A DNA stretch of 64,000 nucleotides from Phycisphaeraceae bacterium (GTDB lineage Bacteria; Planctomycetota; Phycisphaerae; Phycisphaerales; UBA1924), in NCBI GenBank assembly GCA_015200025.1, contig CP054186.1, positions 1,364,001 to 1,428,000 of the forward strand. Direction: 5' to 3'. Below the pieces are notes generated by a model, which worked only from the letters and a program-made list of their open reading frames with translations, was not told where the DNA came from and did no database searches. This document shows positions 51,916-60,843 of the stretch, in pieces (the stretch's first letter is position 1; each line of letters begins with the position of its first letter). Position numbers and translations under genes: made by a program.

Positions 51916-52482
51916 TCACTCCGCCGCTTCGAGCGAGGCCCGGAGGCTCTCGAGCGCGGGGTGCCGCTCGGCCTTCTTGGCCGCGAGCCTCTCGATGACC
52001 AGGGGCGGGACCATCGCCGACAGCGCCGAGAGGTCCTCGCCCATCGCGGTGATCTGCTTGATCAGGCTGCTGCTCGTGTACGCGAAGCTCTGCCCCGCGA
52101 CCACGAAGGCGGTCTCGATCCCGGCGACCTCGCGGTTGGTCACGGCCTGCTGCACCTCGTACTGGAGGTCCGAGAGGTTCCGTACCCCCCGCAGCAGCGC
52201 CGCCGCCCCGATCGAGCGGGCGAAATCCACGGTCAGGCCCGCGAACCCGCGCACCGTCACCTTCGCCCCCTCGGGCTCGCGCTTGACCAGATCCTCCACC
52301 AGGGCCCGGCACATCTCGACCCGCTCTTTGGCCGTAAACAATTGGTGCTTCGCCGGGTTTCGGCCCACCGCAACCACCAGCCCGTCGAACAGGCGACGCC
52401 CGCGCTGAATCACGTCGAGGTGCCCGTAGGTGATCGGGTCGAATGAGCCGGGGTAGAGCGCCACGTGCGTCCGGGTTGACAT
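51916..52482 (-). CDS. coaD: Phosphopantetheine adenylyltransferase
   Basis: A 188-residue enzyme of coenzyme A synthesis, joining 4'-phosphopantetheine and ATP to dephospho-CoA. The nucleotidyltransferase motif GSFDPITYGHLDVI (TxGH) is at the N terminus. The substrate-binding RGVRNLSDLQYE and the late YTSSSLIKQI (ISSTxIR-like) follow. It is a little longer than E. coli CoaD (159), with an extra C-terminal helix. The start at 52482 has TACACT 7 nt upstream on the minus strand. Upstream lies a G-rich stretch on the coding strand. Confidence 0.94.
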   Translation of the reverse strand: MSTRTHVALYPGSFDPITYGHLDVIQRGRRLFDGLVVAVGRNPAKHQLFTAKERVEMCRALVEDLVKREPEGAKVTVRGFAGLTVDFARSIGAAALLRGVRNLSDLQYEVQQAVTNREVAGIETAFVVAGQSFAYTSSSLIKQITAMGEDLSALSAMVPPLVIERLAAKKAERHPALESLRASLEAAE

Positions 52483-52489
52483 CGCCCTC

Positions 52490-52495
52490 AGTGTA
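52490..52495 (-). promoter_or_regulatory. -10-like element for coaD
   Basis: TACACT on the minus strand, 7 nt before ATG 52482, with GTT before it. The short GAGGGCG between could act as a weak Shine-Dalgarno, so the message may have a very short leader. Confidence 0.35.
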
Positions 52496-52497
52496 AC

Positions 52498-52560
52498 CCC
52501 ACCCCCCCACCCCCCCACCACCTCACCCCCACCAACCGACTCCCCCCCACCCACTCACCC
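52498..52560. repeat. C-rich/G-rich tract between divergent genes
   Basis: Seven-C runs separated by A, T or AC on the plus strand (G-rich on minus) over about 63 bases between coaD and the 52679 gene. It is quadruplex-prone on the coaD coding strand, upstream of its -10-like box. Confidence 0.6.
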
Positions 52561-52678
52561 CGACCCCGCACGGAACGACATCGGGGGGTCGGGCGTCCAA
52601 GGCAGTGCCCCGGCCGAAGGTTCGGTCCGGCCTGCGGCCACGATGTATCCTGCGATGGAACGGAGGCGGACCGTGCGG

Positions 52679-54874
52679 ATGATGCGATGGATCGGTGTGG
52701 CCGTGGCGGCGATCGCCTTCCCGGCCGCGGGCGTGACCTTCGCCCCGCGGGGCGACGAGCCGGGCGCGTCGTCCAACGCCGCCCTCGCGTATTGGCCGGC
52801 CTGGCAGGGCTTCGACGTGGAGTTCCGCGACCTGCTCCGCGATCGTGTGGTGTTCGGCGAGAACCGCGAGTCGCCCGACGACAACCTGGCCTCGGCCCTG
52901 GCCGCGAGGCAGACTCTGATCGAGGCGGTGATCGAGGCGACGAAGATCGAGCGGTGCGACTTCGGGATCGGGCGCGACGGGCCCGTCTCCCAGCTCACGC
53001 ACCTCCCGCTGATGCAGGCCTCGGCCAGACTCTTGGTGGCGGATGCTCGGCGACTGCGGGCGTTGGGAGCCCACCGCGCGGCGGAAGATCGTTTGTTGGC
53101 TCTGGCCCGGATCGTCGGGCACCTCTCGCGCGAGGGGATTGTGGTGTCCGCTCGCCTGGCCTCGATCTACGCCACCGAAGTCAAGGTCGAGATCGGCGCG
53201 TACCGGGTCATCGCCCCCCTCTCGCCCGAGTCCAAGGCCGAGTTGACCCGTGTGCTGTGGTCCTGGCCGGCGGACGATCCCCTCGGGATATGCGAGGCCC
53301 TCGAACGCGAGGCGAGGGCGGTGCGATCCACGGTCCTGGCGCAGCGTGCCGTGCAGCGAGACGGCCCCACGGGTCGGTCGGTGTCGCTCGTCGGGTTCCC
53401 CCGCATCGCCGATTGGGAAGATGAACAGGTCGAGCGGGAGTCGGGCGAGATCGTCGAGCAAGTCGGGGCGCTGGCCTCGGCCCTCCGCCGGCGCGCGATG
53501 GGCGAGGCCCGCCGCATCGTGACGGTCAACCGGGCCGACGGGGCGTCCGAACTCTCGCGGGTCTGGTTTTCCTACGCGCTGGAGAAGGCGGTCGACGATT
53601 TCGAGCGTGGGTACGCCTCGGTCGACTCGCTGCGTCGCAACTACCCCGCGCGTGAGTCCCCCGGCGTGGCGCCGGCGTCGCCCGTGCCGGGGGAGCGGGC
53701 CGCCCGTCCGATGACGCTGGACCCCGACGTCCCGGCGCTGGCCCGACGGATCGGGGAAGAGGTCGAATGGTCCAGGGTGCGGGCCGGGGTGCTGGCGGCG
53801 TGCACAAGGCTGAGCTCGGCCGTCGCCGCGGGGGACGCGGACCGTTACCTCGAATCGGTCGACCGGGCGAACCCCTTCTTCGAGGCCGAGCAGCTCGATT
53901 GGGCGAAGGACATCGCGTCCCGCACGCCCGAGCGGTTCGAGTTCACGCCGATCTTCGGGATCGCCCCGGCCACCAGGCCCGACGGCTCCGTCGAGTTCAC
54001 CGTCCGCGTGTCGTGGACCATGCCCACCACCGGGCCGGCCAACGTCCCCGAACGGTCCACAGCCGTCGAGTTCCGGGCGATGTTCACCGAGCGCGACGGG
54101 TCGTGGCGTTACGCGGGCGAGGCGCTCGAAGAACTCAAGACCTCGGCGGCGGTCATCCGCTACCCCAAGGGGCACGACGACACGGCACGCGACATCGCCG
54201 CCGCGTTCCCGCGCGCCAAGCGGCACGTCGACGAAGGGTTCGGGCTCGCGATCGACCGGGTCGAGCAGATCACCCTCTACGACTCGCGCGCGGTCCTGCA
54301 GTTCACCGTCTACCCCAGCATGTTCCAGACCGACACCACCCTGAGCGGGTGGAGCGAGCCGGGTCAGTCCATCAAGTTCCTGACCAACTACACCCGGGGT
54401 CAGGCCGGGTGGACCGCCGCGTTCGCCCACGAGTACGGGCACGTCGCCACCTGGGAGATCGGCCCCCACGCCGCCTCGATGCCCTGGTGGGTTCAAGAAG
54501 GCGTGGCGGAACTGGCCTCGGAGGCGTTCATGGCCTCGTGGCTCCGCGAGCGGCCCGGGCGGACCGTCCGTGAGCTGGCCGCCAAGGGAGAACTGCCGAC
54601 CTGGGACCGCCTGTCGGACTATCGGACCGTCGAGGCCGACCTCCGGCTCCTTCCGTACCTCCAGGGGCACCATTTCATCGGCTGGCTGAGCGAACGCCGG
54701 GGGCGCGACGCCCGCAACCGCTGGCTGGGGCTGATGGCCCGGGACGGCAAGCCGCTCGACGAGGCGACCCTCGAAGCCTTCGGCGAGCCGTTCGCCGATC
54801 TTGACCTCGCCTGGCGTCGGGCCGTCGCCGGTCAGGCGGAGAAGAACGCATCCCCGCCGGGCAACCCGTGGTAG
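52679..54874 (+). CDS. Exported gluzincin-like (peptidase MA family) protein, first of tandem pair
   Basis: A 731-residue secreted protein with signal peptide (MMRWIGVAVAAIAFPAAG). The N-terminal half is helical and of unknown role. The C-terminal half is paralogous to the next gene. It ends with a zinc-metallopeptidase-like site: HEYGH at residues 584-588, with WWVQEGVAELASE supplying the downstream Glu, as in gluzincins/MA-clan proteins. The start at 52679 is favoured because GGAGG lies 12 nt before it and a TATCCT box lies 27 nt upstream; ATGs at 52643 and 52655 are less likely. The substrate is unknown. Confidence 0.8.
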   Translation: MMRWIGVAVAAIAFPAAGVTFAPRGDEPGASSNAALAYWPAWQGFDVEFRDLLRDRVVFGENRESPDDNLASALAARQTLIEAVIEATKIERCDFGIGRDGPVSQLTHLPLMQASARLLVADARRLRALGAHRAAEDRLLALARIVGHLSREGIVVSARLASIYATEVKVEIGAYRVIAPLSPESKAELTRVLWSWPADDPLGICEALEREARAVRSTVLAQRAVQRDGPTGRSVSLVGFPRIADWEDEQVERESGEIVEQVGALASALRRRAMGEARRIVTVNRADGASELSRVWFSYALEKAVDDFERGYASVDSLRRNYPARESPGVAPASPVPGERAARPMTLDPDVPALARRIGEEVEWSRVRAGVLAACTRLSSAVAAGDADRYLESVDRANPFFEAEQLDWAKDIASRTPERFEFTPIFGIAPATRPDGSVEFTVRVSWTMPTTGPANVPERSTAVEFRAMFTERDGSWRYAGEALEELKTSAAVIRYPKGHDDTARDIAAAFPRAKRHVDEGFGLAIDRVEQITLYDSRAVLQFTVYPSMFQTDTTLSGWSEPGQSIKFLTNYTRGQAGWTAAFAHEYGHVATWEIGPHAASMPWWVQEGVAELASEAFMASWLRERPGRTVRELAAKGELPTWDRLSDYRTVEADLRLLPYLQGHHFIGWLSERRGRDARNRWLGLMARDGKPLDEATLEAFGEPFADLDLAWRRAVAGQAEKNASPPGNPW

Positions 54875-54882
54875 GCTCCGTC

Positions 54883-56142
54883 ATGATGGACCCCGCCGAA
54901 CCACGCCGTTCGTTCCACGCCACGCACCGCCGGCCCGCCCGAACTCTCGCGGGGGTGCTCGCCTTGGGCGTCGGCCTCGCGCCGGCCTGGGCCGTCGGGC
55001 ACGAGCCGGACCCCGGGGCGCCGGTGACCGTGGCCGCCACCGCCCGGGTCGAGAGCGATGAGGTCAAGGCCGTGCGGGCGGAGGTGGCGTCGGTGCTCGC
55101 GTCGATGCGGGCGTCGGTGCTGGCGGGGGACACGGAGGCGTACATGGCCCACGTGTCCAGGGCCGATTCGTGCTTCATCCATGAGCAGCGGTACTGGGCG
55201 AACGACCTGAAGAAACACGTCCCCGTGTCGTTCGAGTTCGAGCTGGGCGAGGATCTCGCGGCGGAGCCCGACCTCGCCACGGTCGGGCTGACGATGTCGT
55301 GGACGATGCGCAAGCCCGACGGGTCGGAGGCCCGCCCCCGGAAAGTGACGTACCCGGTGCGGTTCGTGCGGGAGGACGGCGTGTGGCGGTACGCCGGTGA
55401 GGCGTGGCAGAAGGTCGAGGGGGACCGGGTGATCGTGTTCTTCGAGGGCCCGCTCGAGGAGGTGGCGCGGGGGATCGCCGACGTCTTCCCCGGGGTGCGC
55501 GAGAAGGTGCAGGAAGGGTTCGAGATGACGGTCGACCACGTCCAGCAGATCAAGCTGTACGCGACGATGCGTCATCTGCAGGCGTCCATCACGCTGAGCT
55601 ACACCGACGGCCTGGGAGGGTGGAACGAGCCGGGCGAGGCGATCAAGCAACTCGTCGGGAGGAACACCACGGGCGAATCCTCCCGAACGGTCCTGGCCCA
55701 CGAGTTCGGGCACGTCTGCACCTTCGAGATGGGGCCCAAGGCCAACCAGATGCCGTGGTGGATCCTCGAAGGGGCGGCCGAGCTGGCCACCGAGTCCATC
55801 GGGCGCGGGACCAAGGCCCTCAAATCCAACCTGCGCAAATCCGCACGCGAGGGCACCCTCCGCGGCTGGGACGCGCTCACGACCTTCGGCGAAGTCAAGC
55901 CCGCGGACCAGGGGGCCGTGTACTCGCAGGGTCACCACATGCTCGGGTTCATCTCCGAACGTTTCGGCCGGACGGCCCGCAACGCGTGGCTGAGATCCAT
56001 GGCCATCGGCGCCACCCTCGACCGGGCGACCCGCGAGGCCCTGGGCGTTTCCTTCGATGAGCTCGATGCGCTCTGGCGCGCGGCCCTCCTCGCCGATGAG
56101 GACGAGCCCCAGCCCGAGCCGGCGCCGGCCGCCGCGGAGTAA
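54883..56142 (+). CDS. Exported gluzincin-like (peptidase MA family) protein, second of tandem pair
   Basis: A 419-residue secreted protein with signal peptide (about residues 10-40, ending near AWAVGHE). It is a shorter paralogue of the preceding gene: it keeps a domain of NTF2/SnoaL-like appearance (about 60-190) and the C-terminal peptidase-like domain with HEFGH at 273-277 and WWILEGAAELATE. It starts 8 nt after the previous stop, with an in-frame GTG overlapping that stop as an alternative. The pair probably arose by duplication with loss of the long N-terminal region in this copy. Downstream is a bidirectional terminator. Confidence 0.82.
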   Translation: MMDPAEPRRSFHATHRRPARTLAGVLALGVGLAPAWAVGHEPDPGAPVTVAATARVESDEVKAVRAEVASVLASMRASVLAGDTEAYMAHVSRADSCFIHEQRYWANDLKKHVPVSFEFELGEDLAAEPDLATVGLTMSWTMRKPDGSEARPRKVTYPVRFVREDGVWRYAGEAWQKVEGDRVIVFFEGPLEEVARGIADVFPGVREKVQEGFEMTVDHVQQIKLYATMRHLQASITLSYTDGLGGWNEPGEAIKQLVGRNTTGESSRTVLAHEFGHVCTFEMGPKANQMPWWILEGAAELATESIGRGTKALKSNLRKSAREGTLRGWDALTTFGEVKPADQGAVYSQGHHMLGFISERFGRTARNAWLRSMAIGATLDRATREALGVSFDELDALWRAALLADEDEPQPEPAPAAAE

Positions 56143-56149
56143 AACGAAA

Positions 56150-56171
56150 ACCGGGGCCGCGTGGCCCCGGT
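56150..56171. terminator. Bidirectional terminator between convergent genes
   Basis: A 9-bp stem (ACCGGGGCC/GGCCCCGGT) with a GCGT loop. On the minus strand it is followed by TTTTCGTTTT, so it chiefly serves the DUF1579 gene. The plus-strand side lacks a U run. Confidence 0.75.
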
Positions 56172-56203
56172 CGGACTTCGACTCTCGGGCGAGCCCGCCG
56201 CGA

Positions 56204-57088
56204 TTACTTGGGCGTCGGGGGGGGCGTGTCGGGCTGGGACGCGGGCTTGGGCGCCGGCGGCGTGGGCAGGGCCGAGGGCGCGGTGGGGGCGGTGGGGGCG
56301 GCGGGCCTCACGACGGCGGGGCGGGCCGCCGGGGCGGGCCTGGCCTCGGGCGCGCCGGGGGTGGAACGCGACTCGCGCGTGAAGACGATCTCCATGTTCT
56401 TGAACTCGGGCTGGCCCGGGGTCGACATGTAGAAGTCAAGGCGCATCGTGTTGTCGTCGACGTGCGTCTCGACCTCGCGCATCGTCATCTCCTGCCCGCT
56501 CATCGGCTCCTTGAACGTGCCCGTCCAGGTGATCGTCTTGGCCTTCTCGTCGTAGACCCCGGTCATGAACATGATCCCGGTCCCGAAGTTGTCGATCCAG
56601 GTCCCCTCGAACCGCTTCTCCACGTTGTTGTACCCGTTGATCCCGATCCCCTCGAAGGGCATCCCCATCATCGTCCCGCGCGTGCGGGTCTGCGTGTAGC
56701 GCCCTTCCATCATCGGGATGATGAACGAGGTGCACTCCCACGCCGTGGGCGTCGGGTTCCCGGGCTCCCAGCTCTTGCACGCGCCCTTCCAGCTCCCCAC
56801 GTTCTTCTTGAGCACCTCGTGCATCGGGCCCGGCTTGGACGATTCGAGCCAGGCCTGCATCTCCGCGGGCACCGCGGGCTGCCCCGCCCCCGGCTTGGGG
56901 TCCACCGGCTGCGCCGTGTTCTGCAGCGTGACCTGCTCGGCCTTAGGCTTGAGCTTCGAAGCCTCCTGCTCGGCCTTGACCTTCAACGACGACCCCGTCT
57001 GACCCCCGTCCTGCCCCAACGCCTGCGAGGCCAGGAGGCTCGACACCGACACCAGCGCCATCGTGACTCTGCCGCTTCGACGTGCCAT
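56204..57088 (-). CDS. Exported DUF1579 family protein
   Basis: A 294-residue secreted protein. A signal peptide (MARRSGRVTMALVSVSSLLASQALGQ) is followed by a Lys/Gln-rich stretch. A DUF1579-like domain occupies about 95-235: VGSWKGACKSW, GRYTQTRTRGTMMGMPFEGIG, GYNNVEKRFEGTWIDNFGTGI and MREVETHVDDNTM are family blocks. The C-terminal ~60 residues are a Pro/Ala-rich tail. DUF1579 proteins have no assigned reaction. The start at 57088 has GGAGCGG upstream. It is convergent with the gluzincin pair and 94 nt from the ribBA end on the same strand. Confidence 0.82.
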   Translation of the reverse strand: MARRSGRVTMALVSVSSLLASQALGQDGGQTGSSLKVKAEQEASKLKPKAEQVTLQNTAQPVDPKPGAGQPAVPAEMQAWLESSKPGPMHEVLKKNVGSWKGACKSWEPGNPTPTAWECTSFIIPMMEGRYTQTRTRGTMMGMPFEGIGINGYNNVEKRFEGTWIDNFGTGIMFMTGVYDEKAKTITWTGTFKEPMSGQEMTMREVETHVDDNTMRLDFYMSTPGQPEFKNMEIVFTRESRSTPGAPEARPAPAARPAVVRPAAPTAPTAPSALPTPPAPKPASQPDTPPPTPK

Positions 57089-57182
57089 GGCTACCGCTCC
57101 ATCGGGCGGTTCATCGCCGCCCATCGGAACCCACCGGCCAACACGGTCGGGACGGGCCCGATATGATCGGAATTTGTTCGTA

Positions 57183-58400
57183 TTATACCGACCCACCCGC
57201 GCTCGGTTCCACTCCCCCCGGACCGGGCCCGATCGGGACGCGTTCCACGATCTGGATGCCGAACGCGTCGAGCCCGGGCATCGGCCGTGCGCTGTTGGTC
57301 AGCAACCGGACCCGGCGCAGCCCCAGGTCGCGCAGGATCTGCACGCCGATCCCGAACTCGCGTTGAGGCATCCCCGCCGCGTGCCCGCGGGCGTCGGTCA
57401 ACCCGGGGTCGTCGTCGCCCGGCGTGTACTCCCCGAGGCGCAGGGTTTGCAGCCGTCCTTCGAGGTCGTCCTCGGTGCGCCCGGCCCCGCCCTGGGTCCG
57501 CAGGTACACGATCGCGCCGCGGCCTTCCTTCTGAACCCGGCGCATCGAGGCCCGGAGGACCTCGGCCGTGCTCCCCTCGGGCGAGGATGAAAGGTCACCG
57601 AAGACGTCGCCCAGGAGGTGCCGACGGTGCATGCGGACGAGGCAGGGCTCGTCGGAGGCGAGGTCCCCGACCGTCAGCACCAGGTGCGGGAGCGGATCGA
57701 CCACGCTGTCGTAAACAAGCGCTTGAAACTCGCCCTCGGGGGTGCGGATCGTCCGGCCTTCCCGCGGCTCGGCCCGGCGGACCAGGCTCTCGCGCGCCAG
57801 GCGGTGCTGGATGATCTGGGCGACCGAGCACATCTTGAGCCCGTGGGCCTTGGCCATCACCACGAGGTCGGGGACGCGGGCCATCTCCCCGTCGTCGCGC
57901 ATGATCTCGATGATGGCGGCCGCGGGGGTGAGACCGGCGAGCCGGCAGAGGTCGATGGACCCCTCGGTCTGCCCGGTGCGGACGAGCACACCCCCGTCGC
58001 GGGCGCGGAGGGGGTTGATGTGCCCGGGGCGGACGAAATCCGCGGGCCCGAAGGCCGGGTCGATCGCCATGCGGATGCACCTCGCCCGCTCCTTGGCCGA
58101 GACCCCGGTGGTAAAGCCGTGGCGCGGGTGGCCGTCGATCGAGACGGTGAACGCCGTCCCGCGCACCGAGGTGTTGACCGCGGATTGCGGCGCGAGCTCG
58201 AGGCGGTCGCAATCGGCCTCGGTCAGCGAAAGGCAGAGGTACCCGCGGGCGACCGAGAGCATGAACGTGATCGCCTCGGGGGTGGCGAACTGGGCCGGGA
58301 GGACCAGGTCGCCCTCGTTCTCGCGCCGCTCGTCGTCGGTGAGGATCACCATCTTCCCGGCGCGGAGGTCGGCGAGGATGTCTTCGATGGGCGAGAACAA
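57183..58400 (-). CDS. ribBA: RibBA-like protein with diverged active sites
   Basis: A 405-residue two-domain protein of riboflavin synthesis. The N-terminal domain (about 1-205) is 3,4-dihydroxy-2-butanone 4-phosphate synthase: DDERRENEGD, GHPRHGFTTGVSAKER and RPGHINPL are present. Where the metal-ligand His of the GHTE motif is expected, the sequence reads GQTEG (Gln-144). The C-terminal domain (about 225-385) is GTP cyclohydrolase II-like, but the three zinc Cys are missing (HRRHLLGDVFGDLSSSPEG) and the EGRGIGL-type loop reads GGAGRTE. It starts at TTG 58400 with TACGAT 6 nt upstream. RibB activity is plausible; GTP cyclohydrolase activity is doubtful. Confidence 0.88.
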   Translation of the reverse strand: MFSPIEDILADLRAGKMVILTDDERRENEGDLVLPAQFATPEAITFMLSVARGYLCLSLTEADCDRLELAPQSAVNTSVRGTAFTVSIDGHPRHGFTTGVSAKERARCIRMAIDPAFGPADFVRPGHINPLRARDGGVLVRTGQTEGSIDLCRLAGLTPAAAIIEIMRDDGEMARVPDLVVMAKAHGLKMCSVAQIIQHRLARESLVRRAEPREGRTIRTPEGEFQALVYDSVVDPLPHLVLTVGDLASDEPCLVRMHRRHLLGDVFGDLSSSPEGSTAEVLRASMRRVQKEGRGAIVYLRTQGGAGRTEDDLEGRLQTLRLGEYTPGDDDPGLTDARGHAAGMPQREFGIGVQILRDLGLRRVRLLTNSARPMPGLDAFGIQIVERVPIGPGPGGVEPSAGGSV

Positions 58401-58406
58401 CGACCG

Positions 58407-58412
58407 ATCGTA
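58407..58412 (-). promoter_or_regulatory. -10-like element for ribBA
   Basis: TACGAT on the minus strand ends 6 nt before the TTG start, without a Shine-Dalgarno. It is the only case in this window of the leaderless pattern with a TTG start. Confidence 0.35.
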
Positions 58413-58518
58413 CCGCCCCCCCGGTCGGGGAGGGGTGCGGGACGCCGACCGCGTTCACCCGAGGCCGGACCTGCGCCCGGCGAACCCGCGGTCCCCGGTC
58501 GGCGTCTAAGAATCCATC

Positions 58519-59280
58519 ATGAGCCCCACCACCACGGCCACCCCCGGTTCAGGTCGTCCGCCGAGCCCCCGCCTCGCCGCGTGGCGGGCCGCGCTGACCG
58601 CGGTCGGACTGGGCATTTTGGGTGTTGGGTGCGAGGGCCAACCGTCGAGCGGCGGTGGGGGTGGCGGGGCCGGCGGGGGTGGGGCGGCGGCCGGGGTGAT
58701 CGGGCCGACGGGCACCGGGGCCCAACAGGCCGGTGTTCAACGCGGGGATGAGAGCGGGGCGCGTGGTGTGGCGTCGGCACAGGAGAACGGGATGCAGGTC
58801 GCGATTTTCGGCGCGGGGTGCTTCTGGGGGATCGAGGAGACCTTCCGCCGGACACCCGGGGTGGTCGAGTCGGTCTCGGGCTACTCGGGCGGGCACGTGC
58901 CCAACCCGACGTATAAGCAGGTGTGCACGGACACGACGGGGCACGCGGAAGTGGTGAAGGTGACGTTCGACCCCGCGGTCGTGTCCTACCGGGACCTTCT
59001 CGAGGTGTTCTGGAAGTCCCACAACCCCACGCAGGTCAACCGCCAGGGGCCCGACGTGGGCTCGCAGTACCGGACGGTGATCTTCTACACGGGCGAGGAT
59101 CAGGCCCGCGAGGCCCGGGAGAGCAAAGAGCGGCTCGCCGCCAGCGGGAAGTGGAAGCGACCCATCGCGACGCAGATCGAGCCCGCGGGCGAGTTCTGGC
59201 CCGCCGAGGAGTACCACCAGAAGTACCTGCTCAAGCGAGGCCTGGACAACTGCCACTTGCCCACGCACGACGGGGACTGA
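58519..59280 (+). CDS. msrA: Lipoprotein peptide methionine sulfoxide reductase
   Basis: A 253-residue enzyme that reduces methionine S-sulfoxide in oxidised proteins. The catalytic GAGCFWGIEE (nucleophilic Cys) begins the MsrA domain at about residue 95. GYSGGHVPNPTY, GHAEVV and the Asp/His/Glu region EYHQKYL complete it. The N terminus has a lipoprotein signal (LTAVGLGILGVGC), then a Gly-rich linker, so this MsrA is exported and membrane-tethered rather than cytosolic. It probably protects envelope proteins. It is divergent from the ribBA gene and convergent with the alpha/beta hydrolase. Confidence 0.93.
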   Translation: MSPTTTATPGSGRPPSPRLAAWRAALTAVGLGILGVGCEGQPSSGGGGGGAGGGGAAAGVIGPTGTGAQQAGVQRGDESGARGVASAQENGMQVAIFGAGCFWGIEETFRRTPGVVESVSGYSGGHVPNPTYKQVCTDTTGHAEVVKVTFDPAVVSYRDLLEVFWKSHNPTQVNRQGPDVGSQYRTVIFYTGEDQAREARESKERLAASGKWKRPIATQIEPAGEFWPAEEYHQKYLLKRGLDNCHLPTHDGD

Positions 59281-59289
59281 TCGCGACGG

Positions 59290-60798
59290 TTACTCCCCGC
59301 CCTCGAGCGGCGTGAGGCGGTGCCCTAGCAGGAAGTCGACCACACGGGGGAGGTATTCGCCCACGACCAGCGTGTGCCCCCACCCCTCCGCCTCGACGAT
59401 CGTCACGGGAAGGTCGGCCCGGGCCGCCTCCTCGAACGACCGACGGACCCGCGCGGGCGGGACGATCGGGTCGAGTTCCGCGAGGACCACCATCATCGGC
59501 GGGATCGGCCCGCGCACCGCGCCGCCACCCGCCAGGCACGCCGCCCCCGCGATCGAGCCGTGACGCCTTGAAACCAGGCTCGTGACCGCGCCGGCTCCCA
59601 TCGAGTGCCCGAGCACGTAGGCCCGCCCGCGGTCGATGCCGAAGTCCTCGGCCATGTGATCGATCAGGGCGTCGAACGCCGCGGGGCTCGAGCCCGAATA
59701 CGTCAGCGGCGCGGCGCAGACAAACCCGTGCCGGTCCGCGAGGTCCTTGATCTTCCCGCCGCCGTAGCCCTCGAAGAACATGGACTCGTCGCCGCCCGCC
59801 CCGTGGAACGCGACGACCAGCGGCGGGCGTGCGTTCCCCGCGAGGGCCGACGCGGGCGCGAAGACCCGGCACGGGACCATCGCCCCGGCGACGGGGATCA
59901 CGCGCCAGTGATCGCCCGCGAGCCGAGCGTACGGGTTCTCGCCACGCTCGACCGCCGCGATCTCGCGTTCGAGATCATCGGCGAGGGCGTGCATGTCCGC
60001 GAGGAACTGGGCCGAGTTGGTCGGCGAGGGCTCGTCGGTGAGCAGCCCGACGCGGGCCCGGGCGATCTCCCTCGCGCGGGCCGCGACCGCATCGCCCTCA
60101 GGGACGGCCGCGAGGCGAGATTCGAGTGAGGCCCGCCGTGGGGCGGTCGGCGGCATCAGGCTCACCCGGGCCGCCTCGAATGACGTGCCGCCGGGGACCG
60201 CCACGCTCAGTGTGTACGTGCCGGGGCTCCGCCCCTCGAGGAGTTCCTTCAACGGGACCTGGGCGTCGATCGGGGTCGAGCCCTTGGTCTCGACCGTGAA
60301 GCGGACGGACCGGGGCGGCGGACCGTCCGGGCCGATCAGGCGCAGTTCGAGCGGTCCCGAGTACGGCTCGCCCAGCGCGTGCATCGAGCGCACGCGGGCG
60401 GACGTGCCCCCATCAACCACCGCCGTGACGCGGACCGCGAGGGAGCGTGCGGCCCGCGTGGGCGCGTCGTCGGGCTCGCCGAGGAGCGAGGCGGTCATCT
60501 CGCCCAGGGTTTTGATGGCCGACCCGTACTGGCCGGAGAAAAAGGCGACGGACGCCTGGTCAAACCGCCGGTTGATCGCGGGGATCTCGTCGGGCCCTGG
60601 CGCGTGCGACGACAACGCGCGTTCGAGGCGGAGGTACGCACGGGCGAGGTCGGCGCGGGTTGCTCGGGCGGTTCGTTCGGCCGGGGCCTCGACGGTGACG
60701 GGGGGCGGGCGCTCGGGCTGGGCGAGCGTCACGCCCGCCACGCCGACCCACGCGGCAACCACATTCGCCCCCATGCTCGGCCTGTTGGATCGCCTCAC
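59290..60798 (-). CDS. Exported alpha/beta hydrolase
   Basis: A 502-residue secreted serine hydrolase. The signal peptide (GANVVAAWVGVAGVTLAQ) is followed by a helical and beta-rich N-terminal part (about 35-275) of unknown type. The alpha/beta-hydrolase catalytic domain (about 285-495) has the nucleophile GHSMGAG, the acid in LAELDPIVPPA and His in EGWGHTLVV. The region AGNARPPLVVAFHGAGGDES supplies the oxyanion loop. It resembles secreted esterase/peptidase-like hydrolases. The GTG start follows AGGAAAGGAGAGGG. The stop is 10 nt from the convergent msrA stop. Confidence 0.85.
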   Translation of the reverse strand: MRRSNRPSMGANVVAAWVGVAGVTLAQPERPPPVTVEAPAERTARATRADLARAYLRLERALSSHAPGPDEIPAINRRFDQASVAFFSGQYGSAIKTLGEMTASLLGEPDDAPTRAARSLAVRVTAVVDGGTSARVRSMHALGEPYSGPLELRLIGPDGPPPRSVRFTVETKGSTPIDAQVPLKELLEGRSPGTYTLSVAVPGGTSFEAARVSLMPPTAPRRASLESRLAAVPEGDAVAARAREIARARVGLLTDEPSPTNSAQFLADMHALADDLEREIAAVERGENPYARLAGDHWRVIPVAGAMVPCRVFAPASALAGNARPPLVVAFHGAGGDESMFFEGYGGGKIKDLADRHGFVCAAPLTYSGSSPAAFDALIDHMAEDFGIDRGRAYVLGHSMGAGAVTSLVSRRHGSIAGAACLAGGGAVRGPIPPMMVVLAELDPIVPPARVRRSFEEAARADLPVTIVEAEGWGHTLVVGEYLPRVVDFLLGHRLTPLEGGE

Positions 60799-60843
60799 AC
60801 GCCCTCTCCTTTCCTTCGCCCCCGAGAGTGTACCGGTCGCGGC

